Source of the DNA: Dorea_A amylophila
GTDB taxonomy: Bacteria; Bacillota; Clostridia; Lachnospirales; Lachnospiraceae
DNA length: 64,000 nt
Assembly (NCBI RefSeq): GCF_025567265.1
Contig: NZ_JAOQJW010000004.1
Location: 116,784 to 180,783, forward strand
Direction: 5' to 3'
Both the position numbers and the translations under genes were made by a program. Below, in pieces: positions 27,767 to 35,447 of the stretch. The notes below the pieces were generated by a model. It saw only the letters and a program-made list of their open reading frames with translations, did no database searches and had not been told where the DNA came from. How positions within the stretch are numbered: the first letter of the stretch is position 1; each line of letters begins with the position of its first letter.

Positions 27767-27770
27767 TAGT

Positions 27771-27799
27771 ATATTATCATATGCGTGTGTTATTGTCAA
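27771..27799 (-). promoter_or_regulatory. Promoter of rplJ-rplL
   Basis: TTGACA (27794-27799) and TAATAT (27771-27776), 17-bp spacer, minus strand, immediately upstream of the L10 leader. Confidence 0.85.
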
Positions 27800-27836
27800 G
27801 AGATTTTTCATTTTCTTTTACAAAAAAACTTTGGTA

Positions 27837-27877
27837 TAAAAAAACTCCGTATACAGCATCACATCTGTATACGGAGT
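27837..27877 (-). terminator. Terminator of the rpmG-rplA operon
   Basis: Perfect 13-bp stem ACTCCGTATACAG / CTGTATACGGAGT with an 8-nt loop and a seven-T tail on the minus strand, 25 bp beyond rplA. Confidence 0.9.
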
Positions 27878-27901
27878 TTTTATTCATTATTATCTTGCGG
27901 A

Positions 27902-28594
27902 TTAAACAAGCTTCATTGGGTTGATTTTTACACCAGGTCCCATTGTTGAAGTAAGTGTTACGCTCTTAAGGTACTGTCCCTTAACTGCTGCAGGTCTTAC
28001 TTTGTTAATCGCATCAATAAGCGTCTGGAAGTTGTCTGTAAGCTGTTCTTCAGTAAAGCTTGCTTTACCTACTGGCACATGGATAATGTTTGTCTTATCA
28101 AGTCTGTACTCGATCTTACCAGCTTTGATTTCCTGGATAGCTTTTGTAACGTCCATTGTTACTGTACCAGCCTTCGGATTCGGCATTAATCCCTTAGGTC
28201 CAAGTACACGTCCGAGACGTCCAACAACACCCATCATGTCTGGTGTAGCTACTACTACATCGAATTCAAACCAGTTTTCATTCTGAATCTTAGGAATAAG
28301 TTCTTCTCCACCTACGAAATCTGCTCCGGCTGCTTTAGCTTCTTCAGCTTTGGCATCTTTCGCAAATACAAGAATACGAACCTTTTTACCAGTTCCGTGT
28401 GGCAGAACAACTGCTCCACGAATCTGCTGGTCAGCGTGACGTCCGTCACATCCAGTTCTGATATGAGCTTCAATTGTCTCATCGAATTTTGCTGTTGCAG
28501 TCTTTTTAACTAATGATACTGCGTCTGCTACATCGTAGAGTGTTCCTCTGTCGATTGTTTTCGCAGCTTCAACGTATTTCTTTCCTCTTTTCAT
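27902..28594 (-). CDS. rplA: 50S ribosomal protein L1
   Basis: L1-stalk protein and, in other bacteria, translational repressor of the L11-L1 mRNA. 230 residues, usual length, starting MKRGKKYVEAAKTID. Domain II holds GVVGRLGRVLGPKGLMPNPK and the C-terminus KSVTLTSTMGPGVKIN. It follows rplK by 57 bp; that gap contains an element resembling the L1 site of 23S rRNA. Start supported by TAGGAGG. Confidence 0.97.
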   Translation of the reverse strand: MKRGKKYVEAAKTIDRGTLYDVADAVSLVKKTATAKFDETIEAHIRTGCDGRHADQQIRGAVVLPHGTGKKVRILVFAKDAKAEEAKAAGADFVGGEELIPKIQNENWFEFDVVVATPDMMGVVGRLGRVLGPKGLMPNPKAGTVTMDVTKAIQEIKAGKIEYRLDKTNIIHVPVGKASFTEEQLTDNFQTLIDAINKVRPAAVKGQYLKSVTLTSTMGPGVKINPMKLV

Positions 28595-28609
28595 TCTATA
28601 AACCTCCTA

Positions 28610-28636
28610 GTGGTATTGTCGGGATAACCCTCCCAC
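28610..28636 (-). promoter_or_regulatory. Putative L1-binding hairpin upstream of rplA
   Basis: The minus-strand RNA reads GTGGGAGGG, a short loop and CCC, then AATACCAC. The outer GTGG/CCAC pair and inner GGG/CCC pair around an asymmetric internal loop match the GUGGGAGG...AUACCAC strands of the L1 site in Firmicute 23S rRNA. Ends 15 nt before the rplA start. Regulatory role is inferred. Confidence 0.65.
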
Positions 28637-28651
28637 ATTAATCTTCATCAA

Positions 28652-29077
28652 TTATTCTGTTACAGTTACACCCATAGAACGGCATGTACCTTCTACCATG
28701 CTCATAGCGCTCTCGATTGTAGCAGCGTTCAGGTCTGGCATCTTTGTCTTAGCGATTTCCTCAACCTGAGCTTTTGTGATTGTAGCAACTTTTGTTTTGT
28801 TAGGTACACCTGAACCAGATTTGATGTTGCAGGCCTTTTTGATCAGAACTGCTGCCGGTGGTGTCTTTGTGATGAAGCTGAAACTTCTGTCATTGTAAAC
28901 TGTGATAACTACAGGGATGATCATATCTCCCTGATCTGCAGTCTTAGCGTTGAACTGTTTTGTAAATTCAACGATGTTTACACCGTGCTGACCAAGAGCA
29001 GGTCCAACCGGTGGTGCCGGAGTAGCTTTGCCGGCTGGGATCTGTAATTTAATATAACCTTCTACTTTTTTTGCCAT
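28652..29077 (-). CDS. rplK: 50S ribosomal protein L11
   Basis: GTPase-centre protein, 141 residues from MAKKVEGYIKLQIPAGKATP, the usual length. The proline-rich N-terminal domain (PAPPVGPALGQHGVNI) and the RNA-binding C-terminal domain with KSGSGVPNKTKV are intact. The open frame starts 17 codons earlier, but AAGGAGG lies before the chosen ATG and the upstream part is the L1-site-like leader. Confidence 0.97.
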   Translation of the reverse strand: MAKKVEGYIKLQIPAGKATPAPPVGPALGQHGVNIVEFTKQFNAKTADQGDMIIPVVITVYNDRSFSFITKTPPAAVLIKKACNIKSGSGVPNKTKVATITKAQVEEIAKTKMPDLNAATIESAMSMVEGTCRSMGVTVTE

Positions 29078-29092
29078 TTCAATTACCTCCTT

Positions 29093-29128
29093 GTGGTGAT
29101 GGCGGGGAACATACAACGCCCCTCCCAC
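29093..29128 (-). promoter_or_regulatory. Putative L1-binding hairpin upstream of rplK
   Basis: Same plan as the element before rplA: GTGGGAGGGG at the 5' side, CCCC then CATCACCAC at the 3' side, ending 15 nt before the rplK start and overlapping nothing coding. Recognised by likeness to the 23S rRNA L1 site; repression by L1 is established for the L11 leader in other bacteria. Confidence 0.6.
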
Positions 29129-29134
29129 TTACTG

Positions 29135-29650
29135 TTACATTTTCTTAACTTCTGCGAAACCAATTTCAACCGGGGTCTCGCGGCCGAAGAGCTCAACATT
29201 AATAGTAAGGCTCTGCTTCTGCATGTTGATAGACTGGATTACACCAACCGTATCTGCCCATGCTCCAGCGATTACCTGGACTGTGTCGCCCTCCTCGTAG
29301 TCCATGACTACTTCCTCTCTCTGGATTCCCAGAGGAGCCATCTCCGCATCTGTAAGCGGCACCGGCTTAGATCCAGGTCCGACAAATCCTGTCACACCTC
29401 TTGTATTACGAACAACGTACCATGTATCATCATTCATAATCATGTGTATCAACACATAGCCTGGAAACATCTTTTTCTGAGATACTTTCTGGACACCGTT
29501 CTTCATCTCAACAACGTCTTCCAGCGGCACTCTTACTTCAAGGATCTGATCCTCAAGATGTCTGTTCTCGATTGTCTTATCAATGTTGGCTTTTACTTTG
29601 TTCTCGTACCCTGAATAGGTATGAACTACGTACCATTTTGCCTCTGACAT
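29135..29650 (-). CDS. nusG: Transcription termination/antitermination factor NusG
   Basis: 171 residues. The N-terminal NGN domain that contacts the RNA polymerase clamp is seen from KWYVVHTYSGYENKVK to TRGVTGFVG, and the C-terminal KOW domain from EEGDTVQVIAGAWADTVG to the end. Normal length, no insert. It sits between secE and rplK as in most bacteria. Confidence 0.97.
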   Translation of the reverse strand: MSEAKWYVVHTYSGYENKVKANIDKTIENRHLEDQILEVRVPLEDVVEMKNGVQKVSQKKMFPGYVLIHMIMNDDTWYVVRNTRGVTGFVGPGSKPVPLTDAEMAPLGIQREEVVMDYEEGDTVQVIAGAWADTVGVIQSINMQKQSLTINVELFGRETPVEIGFAEVKKM

Positions 29651-29677
29651 AATCTCACCTTTCTTGTCCGTTTTGAG

Positions 29678-29872
29678 TTATTTAATTAATAAATCTACTC
29701 CGTACTGGGCGAAAAAATCTACAACTGCGATAATCGCTCCCAGGACCACGGATACAGAAACAACCGCTGCCGTCTCTTTTGCAACTGTCATCTTGTCTGG
29801 CCATACGATCTTCTTGAACTCTCTGTTCAGACCTTTGAACCAGCTTTCTTTCTGAGTTTTCTTACCACTCAT
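29678..29872 (-). CDS. secE: Preprotein translocase subunit SecE
   Basis: Small single-span subunit of the SecYEG channel, about 64 residues. The amphipathic helix EFKKIVWPDKMTVAKET is the SecE signature and is followed by one membrane helix (VVSVSVVLGAIIAVVDFF). Two ATGs two codons apart are possible; AAGGAG is better spaced for the second, used here. Confidence 0.93.
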   Translation of the reverse strand: MSGKKTQKESWFKGLNREFKKIVWPDKMTVAKETAAVVSVSVVLGAIIAVVDFFAQYGVDLLIK

Positions 29873-29897
29873 CGACATTCACTCCTTCTTGCGGCGA

Positions 29898-30047
29898 TTA
29901 TTTTGTCTCTTTGTGCAATGTGTGTTTCTTACAGAATCTGCAGTACTTCTTGGTTTCCATACGTTCCGGATGAGATTTCTTATCCTTTGTCATGTTGTAG
30001 TTACGCTGCTTGCATTCTGTACACTCCAATGTGATTCTTGTACGCAC
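29898..30047 (-). CDS. rpmG: 50S ribosomal protein L33
   Basis: A 49-residue gene with a GTG start behind GAGGTGG. The product begins MRTRITLECTECKQRNY and ends CRFCKKHTLHKETK. The four cysteines (two CxxC pairs) make this the zinc-binding form of L33. First gene of the rpmG-secE-nusG-rplK-rplA operon, 25 bp before secE; no tRNA gene lies between them. Confidence 0.95.
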   Translation of the reverse strand: MRTRITLECTECKQRNYNMTKDKKSHPERMETKKYCRFCKKHTLHKETK

Positions 30048-30151
30048 AACTTCCACCTCGCTTTATATTCTTAGTTAACGTGTTTCGTGGCAGCTTGCGA
30101 TGCTGCCCGATTTTAGGCATAAAAAAAAAGCCTACTTCCATTCGCCCGAAT

Positions 30152-30180
30152 ATCGTATCATATCCAAGCTTAAAAAGCAA
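30152..30180 (-). promoter_or_regulatory. Promoter of the rpmG-secE-nusG-rplKA operon
   Basis: TTGCTT (30175-30180) and TACGAT (30152-30157), 17-bp spacer, minus strand. The approximately 100-nt leader contains the hairpin GGCAGC / GCTGCC (30089-30107) and a nine-T run flanked by TAGGC/GCCTA. Confidence 0.75.
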
Positions 30181-30232
30181 GCTTTTTCCTATATTATTTG
30201 CATTTTTTTGAAAGAACTTTTTGGGAATAAAT

Positions 30233-32002
30233 CTACTGTAGCTGCTTATACCAGATATTTCCGGGATTAACGGAACGCAGCTGATAACTTCCATTCTGAT
30301 ACACAAATTCGGCGCTCATCTGCGAACTTCCGTCTGCATCTTCTACGCCATCACCTGTTTCTGACACAGACCGGCTCTCATTTTTATTTTCTTCTTTAAA
30401 AGTAACTTTATAATCATAGGACAACGTTCCCCTGACCACTCCTGTTACACCGCTGATCACATATTTTCCTTCATAATTATCAAGTTTTACTTCTTTCGTT
30501 ATATAACCGTCTCCGGAACCGAGCTGCTTCTTCAGGTCATTATAGAATTCTTTGTTCTCTTTTTTGCAGGAAGAATCCTTTTCAAACAATACTGCTACTT
30601 CAGAGAAAGATTTGCCTGCCTTCGCAGCTTTCACATATGCGTTCAGGATGTCCTGCATCTTTCTGTTAAATTTCTTTTTCCCATTTTCCGATGTCTTCAT
30701 CTTGGAAATCGTCGCATTTCCTTTATCTGACACCCGGAACCCGGACCGGTACATCCGAAAGCACGGAACTTTTACCTTGATCTTATGTTCCCCTTCAATC
30801 AATGACACTTTGTATTGTTCCAGATTGTCAGAGTCATCTTTCAGCTTAGAATCCCCCGTCAGTTTTATATCATCGATCCAGGCTTTTGAACCTGCCGGAA
30901 GATAGAGATTAAAGTCATTTGCTACTATCTCGTCTGATGATACTTTCCAATCAGTAAAAAAAAGAAAGTTTCGTTTTTTCTGTTTTTGAACAATAAGCGT
31001 CTTCGTCTTTTCTTTGTTATCTTCTGTCTTATATGCAACGGTAAATGCACGCTGCTTTCCGCCGGATTCTACCTCTGTCTGACGATTTTCCTTTGTCTCT
31101 TTTATTTCATAACCGGAAATCCCTGTAACCGCATTTTTCTTCATATAGCTTACATATTCATCCTGCGTTACATATCCGTTTTTCGGAAGATCTGACAGAC
31201 GTCCTGCCTTCTTCCAGTTTTCCTGTATGTATGCCTTACAATAGCGCTCTGCCACCGCCTCCGGGCGACCGTGATATACTTCTATAATACAGAATACAGC
31301 AACTATAAGGATCCCTGCTGCAATTCTTTTCACTGCTTTCTTCTGTCCGGTTGTCATATCTGACCAGGAACGTTTATCCCGGATAAATTGCGGCACACGA
31401 CTCGGATCTTTTCCTTCTTTTTCCCGTTTTATCTTCTTTTCTTTCCGCTTTCTCTCCCAGGACTGAAGAATTTCCTCATATGCATCTTCTTCCGGAACAT
31501 CTTCATAGTCCTTTTTCTTCTTGATGAAATCTCCGATATCCCCTGTGAACATACGTGTCGGCTCATCTGCCTCTTCTTTGCTGTCCTCTCCGATCATTCT
31601 GGTCGGTTCTTCAACCAGTTCTTCTTCCGGAGTTTCATTCTCTTTCAGATCCTGTTCTCTCAGCTTGATCTTCCTGTGAAGTTCCTGTTCCAGTTCTTCC
31701 CGCGTCACTTCTTCGATCATATGGCCCAGATTCTCCGGAATTGTGAGCTGCTTTTTCAGACCATCATTTTCTTCCTGTTCTTCGCTCCACTCTGGTTCGA
31801 ATAATTTCTTCGCTTCATCAATTACTTTCTCCGATTCCTCTGCTATCTCCTGATCGGAAAATTCTACCTTCCGGGCTTTTTCCAGTCCTTCCAGATCATT
31901 ATATAATGTTTCCTCTTTTGATTCGGGAAGACGCATTCCACAATAATTGCAGAAACGAGCATCATCTGGATTGTCAGACTTGCAATTCGGGCATTGACGC
32001 AT
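30233..32002 (-). CDS. Zinc-ribbon, single-pass membrane protein (TcaA/YvbJ-like)
   Basis: About 589 residues. The N-terminus is a zinc ribbon (CPNCKSDN, then RFCNYCG). Residues 30-220 are highly charged and probably disordered, with the motif EPTRM repeated near 134 and 151. A membrane helix follows near 228-247 (IAAGILIVAVFCIIEVYH), then an extracytoplasmic region that resembles the repeated domains of TcaA-like proteins. The start is the ATG after AAGGAGG; an ATG two codons earlier is too close to it. An extended -10 (TGTTATAAT, -10 at 32069-32074) lies upstream. Likely an envelope stress or signalling protein; exact role unknown. Confidence 0.72.
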   Translation of the reverse strand: MRQCPNCKSDNPDDARFCNYCGMRLPESKEETLYNDLEGLEKARKVEFSDQEIAEESEKVIDEAKKLFEPEWSEEQEENDGLKKQLTIPENLGHMIEEVTREELEQELHRKIKLREQDLKENETPEEELVEEPTRMIGEDSKEEADEPTRMFTGDIGDFIKKKKDYEDVPEEDAYEEILQSWERKRKEKKIKREKEGKDPSRVPQFIRDKRSWSDMTTGQKKAVKRIAAGILIVAVFCIIEVYHGRPEAVAERYCKAYIQENWKKAGRLSDLPKNGYVTQDEYVSYMKKNAVTGISGYEIKETKENRQTEVESGGKQRAFTVAYKTEDNKEKTKTLIVQKQKKRNFLFFTDWKVSSDEIVANDFNLYLPAGSKAWIDDIKLTGDSKLKDDSDNLEQYKVSLIEGEHKIKVKVPCFRMYRSGFRVSDKGNATISKMKTSENGKKKFNRKMQDILNAYVKAAKAGKSFSEVAVLFEKDSSCKKENKEFYNDLKKQLGSGDGYITKEVKLDNYEGKYVISGVTGVVRGTLSYDYKVTFKEENKNESRSVSETGDGVEDADGSSQMSAEFVYQNGSYQLRSVNPGNIWYKQLQ

Positions 32003-32148
32003 AAGCATTCCTCCTTTTCAAATTACAGCCGGGCAGCCATGCCTGCTTGCCGTTTTTTACTTCTTGCATTATAACACTAACTTGAAATTCTAGCACATAT
32101 TCTCCTGCTGTTTTTCAAAATCCTGTAAATCTTATGTCAAAAAATGTC

Positions 32149-32186
32149 AAAAAATCCGGCAGGCCTCACAAAAGCCGCCGGATTTT
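32149..32186 (-). terminator. Terminator of fhs
   Basis: Perfect 10-bp stem AAAATCCGGC / GCCGGATTTT on the minus strand, extended by an inner imperfect pairing, with a T tail, 20 bp beyond the stop codon. Confidence 0.85.
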
Positions 32187-32206
32187 ACTGTTAACTTTAT
32201 CTACAC

Positions 32207-33889
32207 TTAGAATAATCCTGTGATCCTTCCTTCATCATCCACGTCAATTCTTTCTGCTGCCGGAACCTTCGGAAGACCAGGCATCGTCATGATGTCTCCT
32301 GTCAGGGCTACAATGAATCCTGCCCCCGCAGAGACTTTCAGGTTGCGGACTGTAATGTCAAAGTCTTTCGGTGCTCCAAGTTTCTTCGGATCATCAGTCA
32401 GACTGTACTGTGTCTTCGCCATACAGATCGGTGCGTTGCCGAATCCAAGATCCGTCAGCTGTTTTACCTGCTTCTGGGCTGCTGCCGTAAGTACTGCTTT
32501 ATTACCGCCATAGATCTTCTGCACGATCTGATCCAATTTATCTTCGATCGTTCCTTCAAGTTCATATGCATAATGGAAATCACCTGGTTCCTCACACAGA
32601 CGTACCACTTCTTCTGCAAGCTTCAGACCGCCTTCGCCGCCCTTTGCCCATACTTCGGAAAGTGCCACGTTTACTCCGACCTCTTTACATTTCTCCTCTA
32701 CAAGATCCAGTTCCGCTTTGGTATCCGTCGGGAACGCATTGATCGCAACAACACATGGAAGTCCATATACATTCTTAATATTATCCACATGTTTCATTAA
32801 GTTCGGAATTCCATTTTCTAATGCTTCCAGATTTTCTTCATTCAGATCTGGTTTTGCAACGCCGCCGTTATACTTGAGAGCTCTTACAGTTGCTACGATC
32901 ACGACTGCATCCGGTTTGATTCCTGCCATACGGCATTTGATATCCAGGAATTTCTCTGCCCCTAAGTCTTCTCCGAATCCTGCTTCTGTGATCGCATAAT
33001 CTGCAAGCTTCATTGCCATTCTGGTCGCCGTCAGTGAGTTGCATCCGTGCGCAATATTGGCAAATGGTCCGCCATGCACGATTGCAGGTGTATGCTCCAG
33101 TGTCTGTACCAGGTTCGGTTTCAAAGCATCTTTCAGAAGTGCGCACATCGCACCTTCTGCATGCATGTCATGTGCTGTTACCGGTTTTTGGTCTGCGATC
33201 TTGCCATAAGTATAACCAACAATAATCTTTCCGAGTCTTTCTTTCAGATCTGCAATATCCTTTGAGAGGCAGAGGATTGCCATGATTTCAGAAGCAACAG
33301 TGATATCATAGCCGTCTTCTCTCGGCACACCATTTACCCTTCCGCCAAGTCCGTCTGTGATGAAACGGAGCTGACGGTCATTCATATCCACACATCTCTT
33401 CCATACAATTTTTCTTGGATCAATATTCAGGTCATTTCCCTGATAGATATGGTTATCGATCATTGCTGCCAGTAAGTTATTCGCAGCTCCGATCGCATGA
33501 AAATCTCCCGTAAAATGAAGGTTGATATCTTCCATCGGAACAACCTGCGCGTATCCTCCGCCCGCAGCTCCTCCCTTCATACCGAATACAGGTCCAAGAG
33601 ATGGCTCACGAAGTGCCACCATAGGCTTTTTCCCCATTCTCTGCAGGGCATCTGCAAGACCTACCGTGGTAGTTGTCTTCCCCTCTCCTGCCGGTGTCGG
33701 ATTGATTGCGGTCACAAGAATCAGCTTCCCGTCTTCTTTATCTGATTTCTTTAAAAAATTATAATCAATCTTTGCTTTATACTTTCCATACTGTTCCAGA
33801 TATTCTTCTGGAATTCCTGCTTTTTCTGCCACCTTTGTGATAGGCTCCATCATACATTCCTGTGCGATCTCAATATCTGTTTTCATCAT
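32207..33889 (-). CDS. fhs: Formate--tetrahydrofolate ligase
   Basis: ATP-dependent synthesis of 10-formyl-THF for purines and, in acetogens, the Wood-Ljungdahl methyl branch. 560 residues, full length. The P-loop is PTPAGEGKTTTTVG, with the FTGDFHAIGAANNLLAA and REPSLGPVFGMKGGAAGGGY stretches typical of the family. Two adjacent ATGs follow AGGAGG. Expression is set by a ZTP riboswitch in the leader. No other Wood-Ljungdahl genes are present in this window, so only a general C1 role can be claimed. Confidence 0.97.
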   Translation of the reverse strand: MMKTDIEIAQECMMEPITKVAEKAGIPEEYLEQYGKYKAKIDYNFLKKSDKEDGKLILVTAINPTPAGEGKTTTTVGLADALQRMGKKPMVALREPSLGPVFGMKGGAAGGGYAQVVPMEDINLHFTGDFHAIGAANNLLAAMIDNHIYQGNDLNIDPRKIVWKRCVDMNDRQLRFITDGLGGRVNGVPREDGYDITVASEIMAILCLSKDIADLKERLGKIIVGYTYGKIADQKPVTAHDMHAEGAMCALLKDALKPNLVQTLEHTPAIVHGGPFANIAHGCNSLTATRMAMKLADYAITEAGFGEDLGAEKFLDIKCRMAGIKPDAVVIVATVRALKYNGGVAKPDLNEENLEALENGIPNLMKHVDNIKNVYGLPCVVAINAFPTDTKAELDLVEEKCKEVGVNVALSEVWAKGGEGGLKLAEEVVRLCEEPGDFHYAYELEGTIEDKLDQIVQKIYGGNKAVLTAAAQKQVKQLTDLGFGNAPICMAKTQYSLTDDPKKLGAPKDFDITVRNLKVSAGAGFIVALTGDIMTMPGLPKVPAAERIDVDDEGRITGLF

Positions 33890-33974
33890 TCATTTCCTCC
33901 TGATCGTATGTTGTCTTTCTGAATTCCCGGTCCTTTTCATACAACACTACCGGTTCTTCTGTATCCGGTGTTGT

Positions 33975-34085
33975 AAAAAAAGGACAACACTCATCCTATT
34001 TAGGATAAATGCTGCCCAGACGGTCGGCTTCTACCAAGTATCTGATTTCCCTGTGGTACTCCACATTATCCGTCAGTCATCAGAT
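33975..34085 (-). promoter_or_regulatory. ZTP (pfl) riboswitch with intrinsic terminator
   Basis: The leader RNA has the ZTP aptamer landmarks GACTGACGG, CCACAGGGAAATC and GCCGACCGTCTGGGCA, the last forming the known pseudoknot. A 16-bp terminator hairpin (33982-34017, GGGCAGCA... paired with ...TGTTGTCC, then seven T) uses the same GGGC bases, so ligand binding should prevent termination: an ON switch. Another hairpin (33941-33974) lies before the fhs ribosome binding site. Confidence 0.92.
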
Positions 34086-34101
34086 CTTCTCTTTGTCTTT
34101 T

Positions 34102-34130
34102 ACTATATTATAAGGATGGAAAATTGTCAA
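34102..34130 (-). promoter_or_regulatory. Promoter of fhs
   Basis: TTGACA (34125-34130) and TATAGT (34102-34107), 17-bp spacer, minus strand, just ahead of the ZTP aptamer. Confidence 0.88.
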
Positions 34131-34175
34131 TCCGGAAAATTCACCTGCATCATCCGGATGCTCGTAACACAGTCT

Positions 34176-35435
34176 TTATTTTTCATCTTTTTTAATAACT
34201 GTAGACTTTTTCCCCATGTGATATTCTTTTCCCTGCGCCCGCATGATACTTCTTGAAATCACATCTACAATAATAAATCCAAATGCAATACCAAGACACG
34301 TTTCGAGCAATACCCGTGCATGTTCTGCTGCCATTGAAAAATTTCTGCTGACTACACCATCCATCAGATAATACAGCCTTGCTCCCGGCATCAACGGAAA
34401 GACCGATGCGGTCAGGAAGACCGTGGACGGCGCATGATCGATTCTCGACATAATAAATGCATATCCTGCAACAAAACAGGACGCAGCTACTATTGCGGAA
34501 AAATTATTCGGATACCATGCATACACCAGTAAATATATCCCCCATGTCAGAAATGCCCCGACACCGGAATACAGGATTTTCTTTCCCCGTATTTTGAACC
34601 AGCTTGCATAACCGATACAGCCTATCGTACAGGAAATCAGCTGAATCACGGTATTTTTATTCACATCAAATCCTTCTGCCGATATATTTCCCATCAACAG
34701 CATTGCAAGTGCGATCCCGGAAGCAATGCCAAACGCACCAAGCATTGAATTCATTACTTCCAGTGCTCCGGATATAAAGTTTCTCTGCATCACATCACGT
34801 ATCCCATTGATCACACCAAGTGCACTGACTAACAGCATGATAATTCCTATCATGATACGGTCCGGATGATCTCCCAATCCGATCCTGGCAGCACTGATGA
34901 TCACAACCTCCGATAAGAATGCAAGAATCAGATTGTAGATCATCGGGTTGCCCTCCCGCTTACCAAGCCATCTGCCTGCCAGAACGATCATCAGGCAGAC
35001 AATCAATGCAACAACTACATCCTGCATATCTCCACCGAAGAATACGGTAAACGCCGTTCCACCTGTAATCTGTGCGATTCCTGTGATCAGTTCACTCTGA
35101 TCCGGCCGTGCCATTACTTTTTTATAGCGCCTGACCAGCTCTTTATCATCCGGATTATATGCACAGACATACCGTGACAGGGCATTCAGATAATTCAGCC
35201 TGTCGTAATCCGCCCCTGTAGACTCTATATGCCTGATCTGTGTGAGAATCTCACCTTCCGGCGACTCCACCGTCACCTGTATATTACTTGGGATCACATA
35301 TACATCATATTTTACGAAACCATAGCTCTTATACATACGGTACAGGCTGTCTTCTACCCGGAAAATTTCCGCCCCGCACTGTAACATTGCTTCTCCTATA
35401 TTCAGGATTCCCTGTACTAACTTTTCATAATTCAT
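34176..35435 (-). CDS. Threonine/serine exporter family protein (ThrE, second copy)
   Basis: 419 residues joining both halves of the ThrE family: an N-terminal DUF1212 cytoplasmic-plus-membrane part (LVQGILNIGEAMLQCGAEIFRVE, shown here in two parts as LVQGILNIGE and AMLQCGAEIFRVE) and a C-terminal DUF3815 membrane part. About ten membrane helices are expected. Many Firmicutes split these halves into two genes; here they are fused. It lies 12 bp after a close paralogue with the same layout and is surely co-transcribed. Export of threonine/serine is inferred from family only. Confidence 0.85.
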   Translation of the reverse strand: MNYEKLVQGILNIGEAMLQCGAEIFRVEDSLYRMYKSYGFVKYDVYVIPSNIQVTVESPEGEILTQIRHIESTGADYDRLNYLNALSRYVCAYNPDDKELVRRYKKVMARPDQSELITGIAQITGGTAFTVFFGGDMQDVVVALIVCLMIVLAGRWLGKREGNPMIYNLILAFLSEVVIISAARIGLGDHPDRIMIGIIMLLVSALGVINGIRDVMQRNFISGALEVMNSMLGAFGIASGIALAMLLMGNISAEGFDVNKNTVIQLISCTIGCIGYASWFKIRGKKILYSGVGAFLTWGIYLLVYAWYPNNFSAIVAASCFVAGYAFIMSRIDHAPSTVFLTASVFPLMPGARLYYLMDGVVSRNFSMAAEHARVLLETCLGIAFGFIIVDVISRSIMRAQGKEYHMGKKSTVIKKDEK

Positions 35436-35447
35436 AGATTTCGATTA

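Noticed and set aside
29873..29897. tRNA-Trp gene between rpmG and secE as in some bacteria
   Set aside because: The spacer is only about 25 bp.
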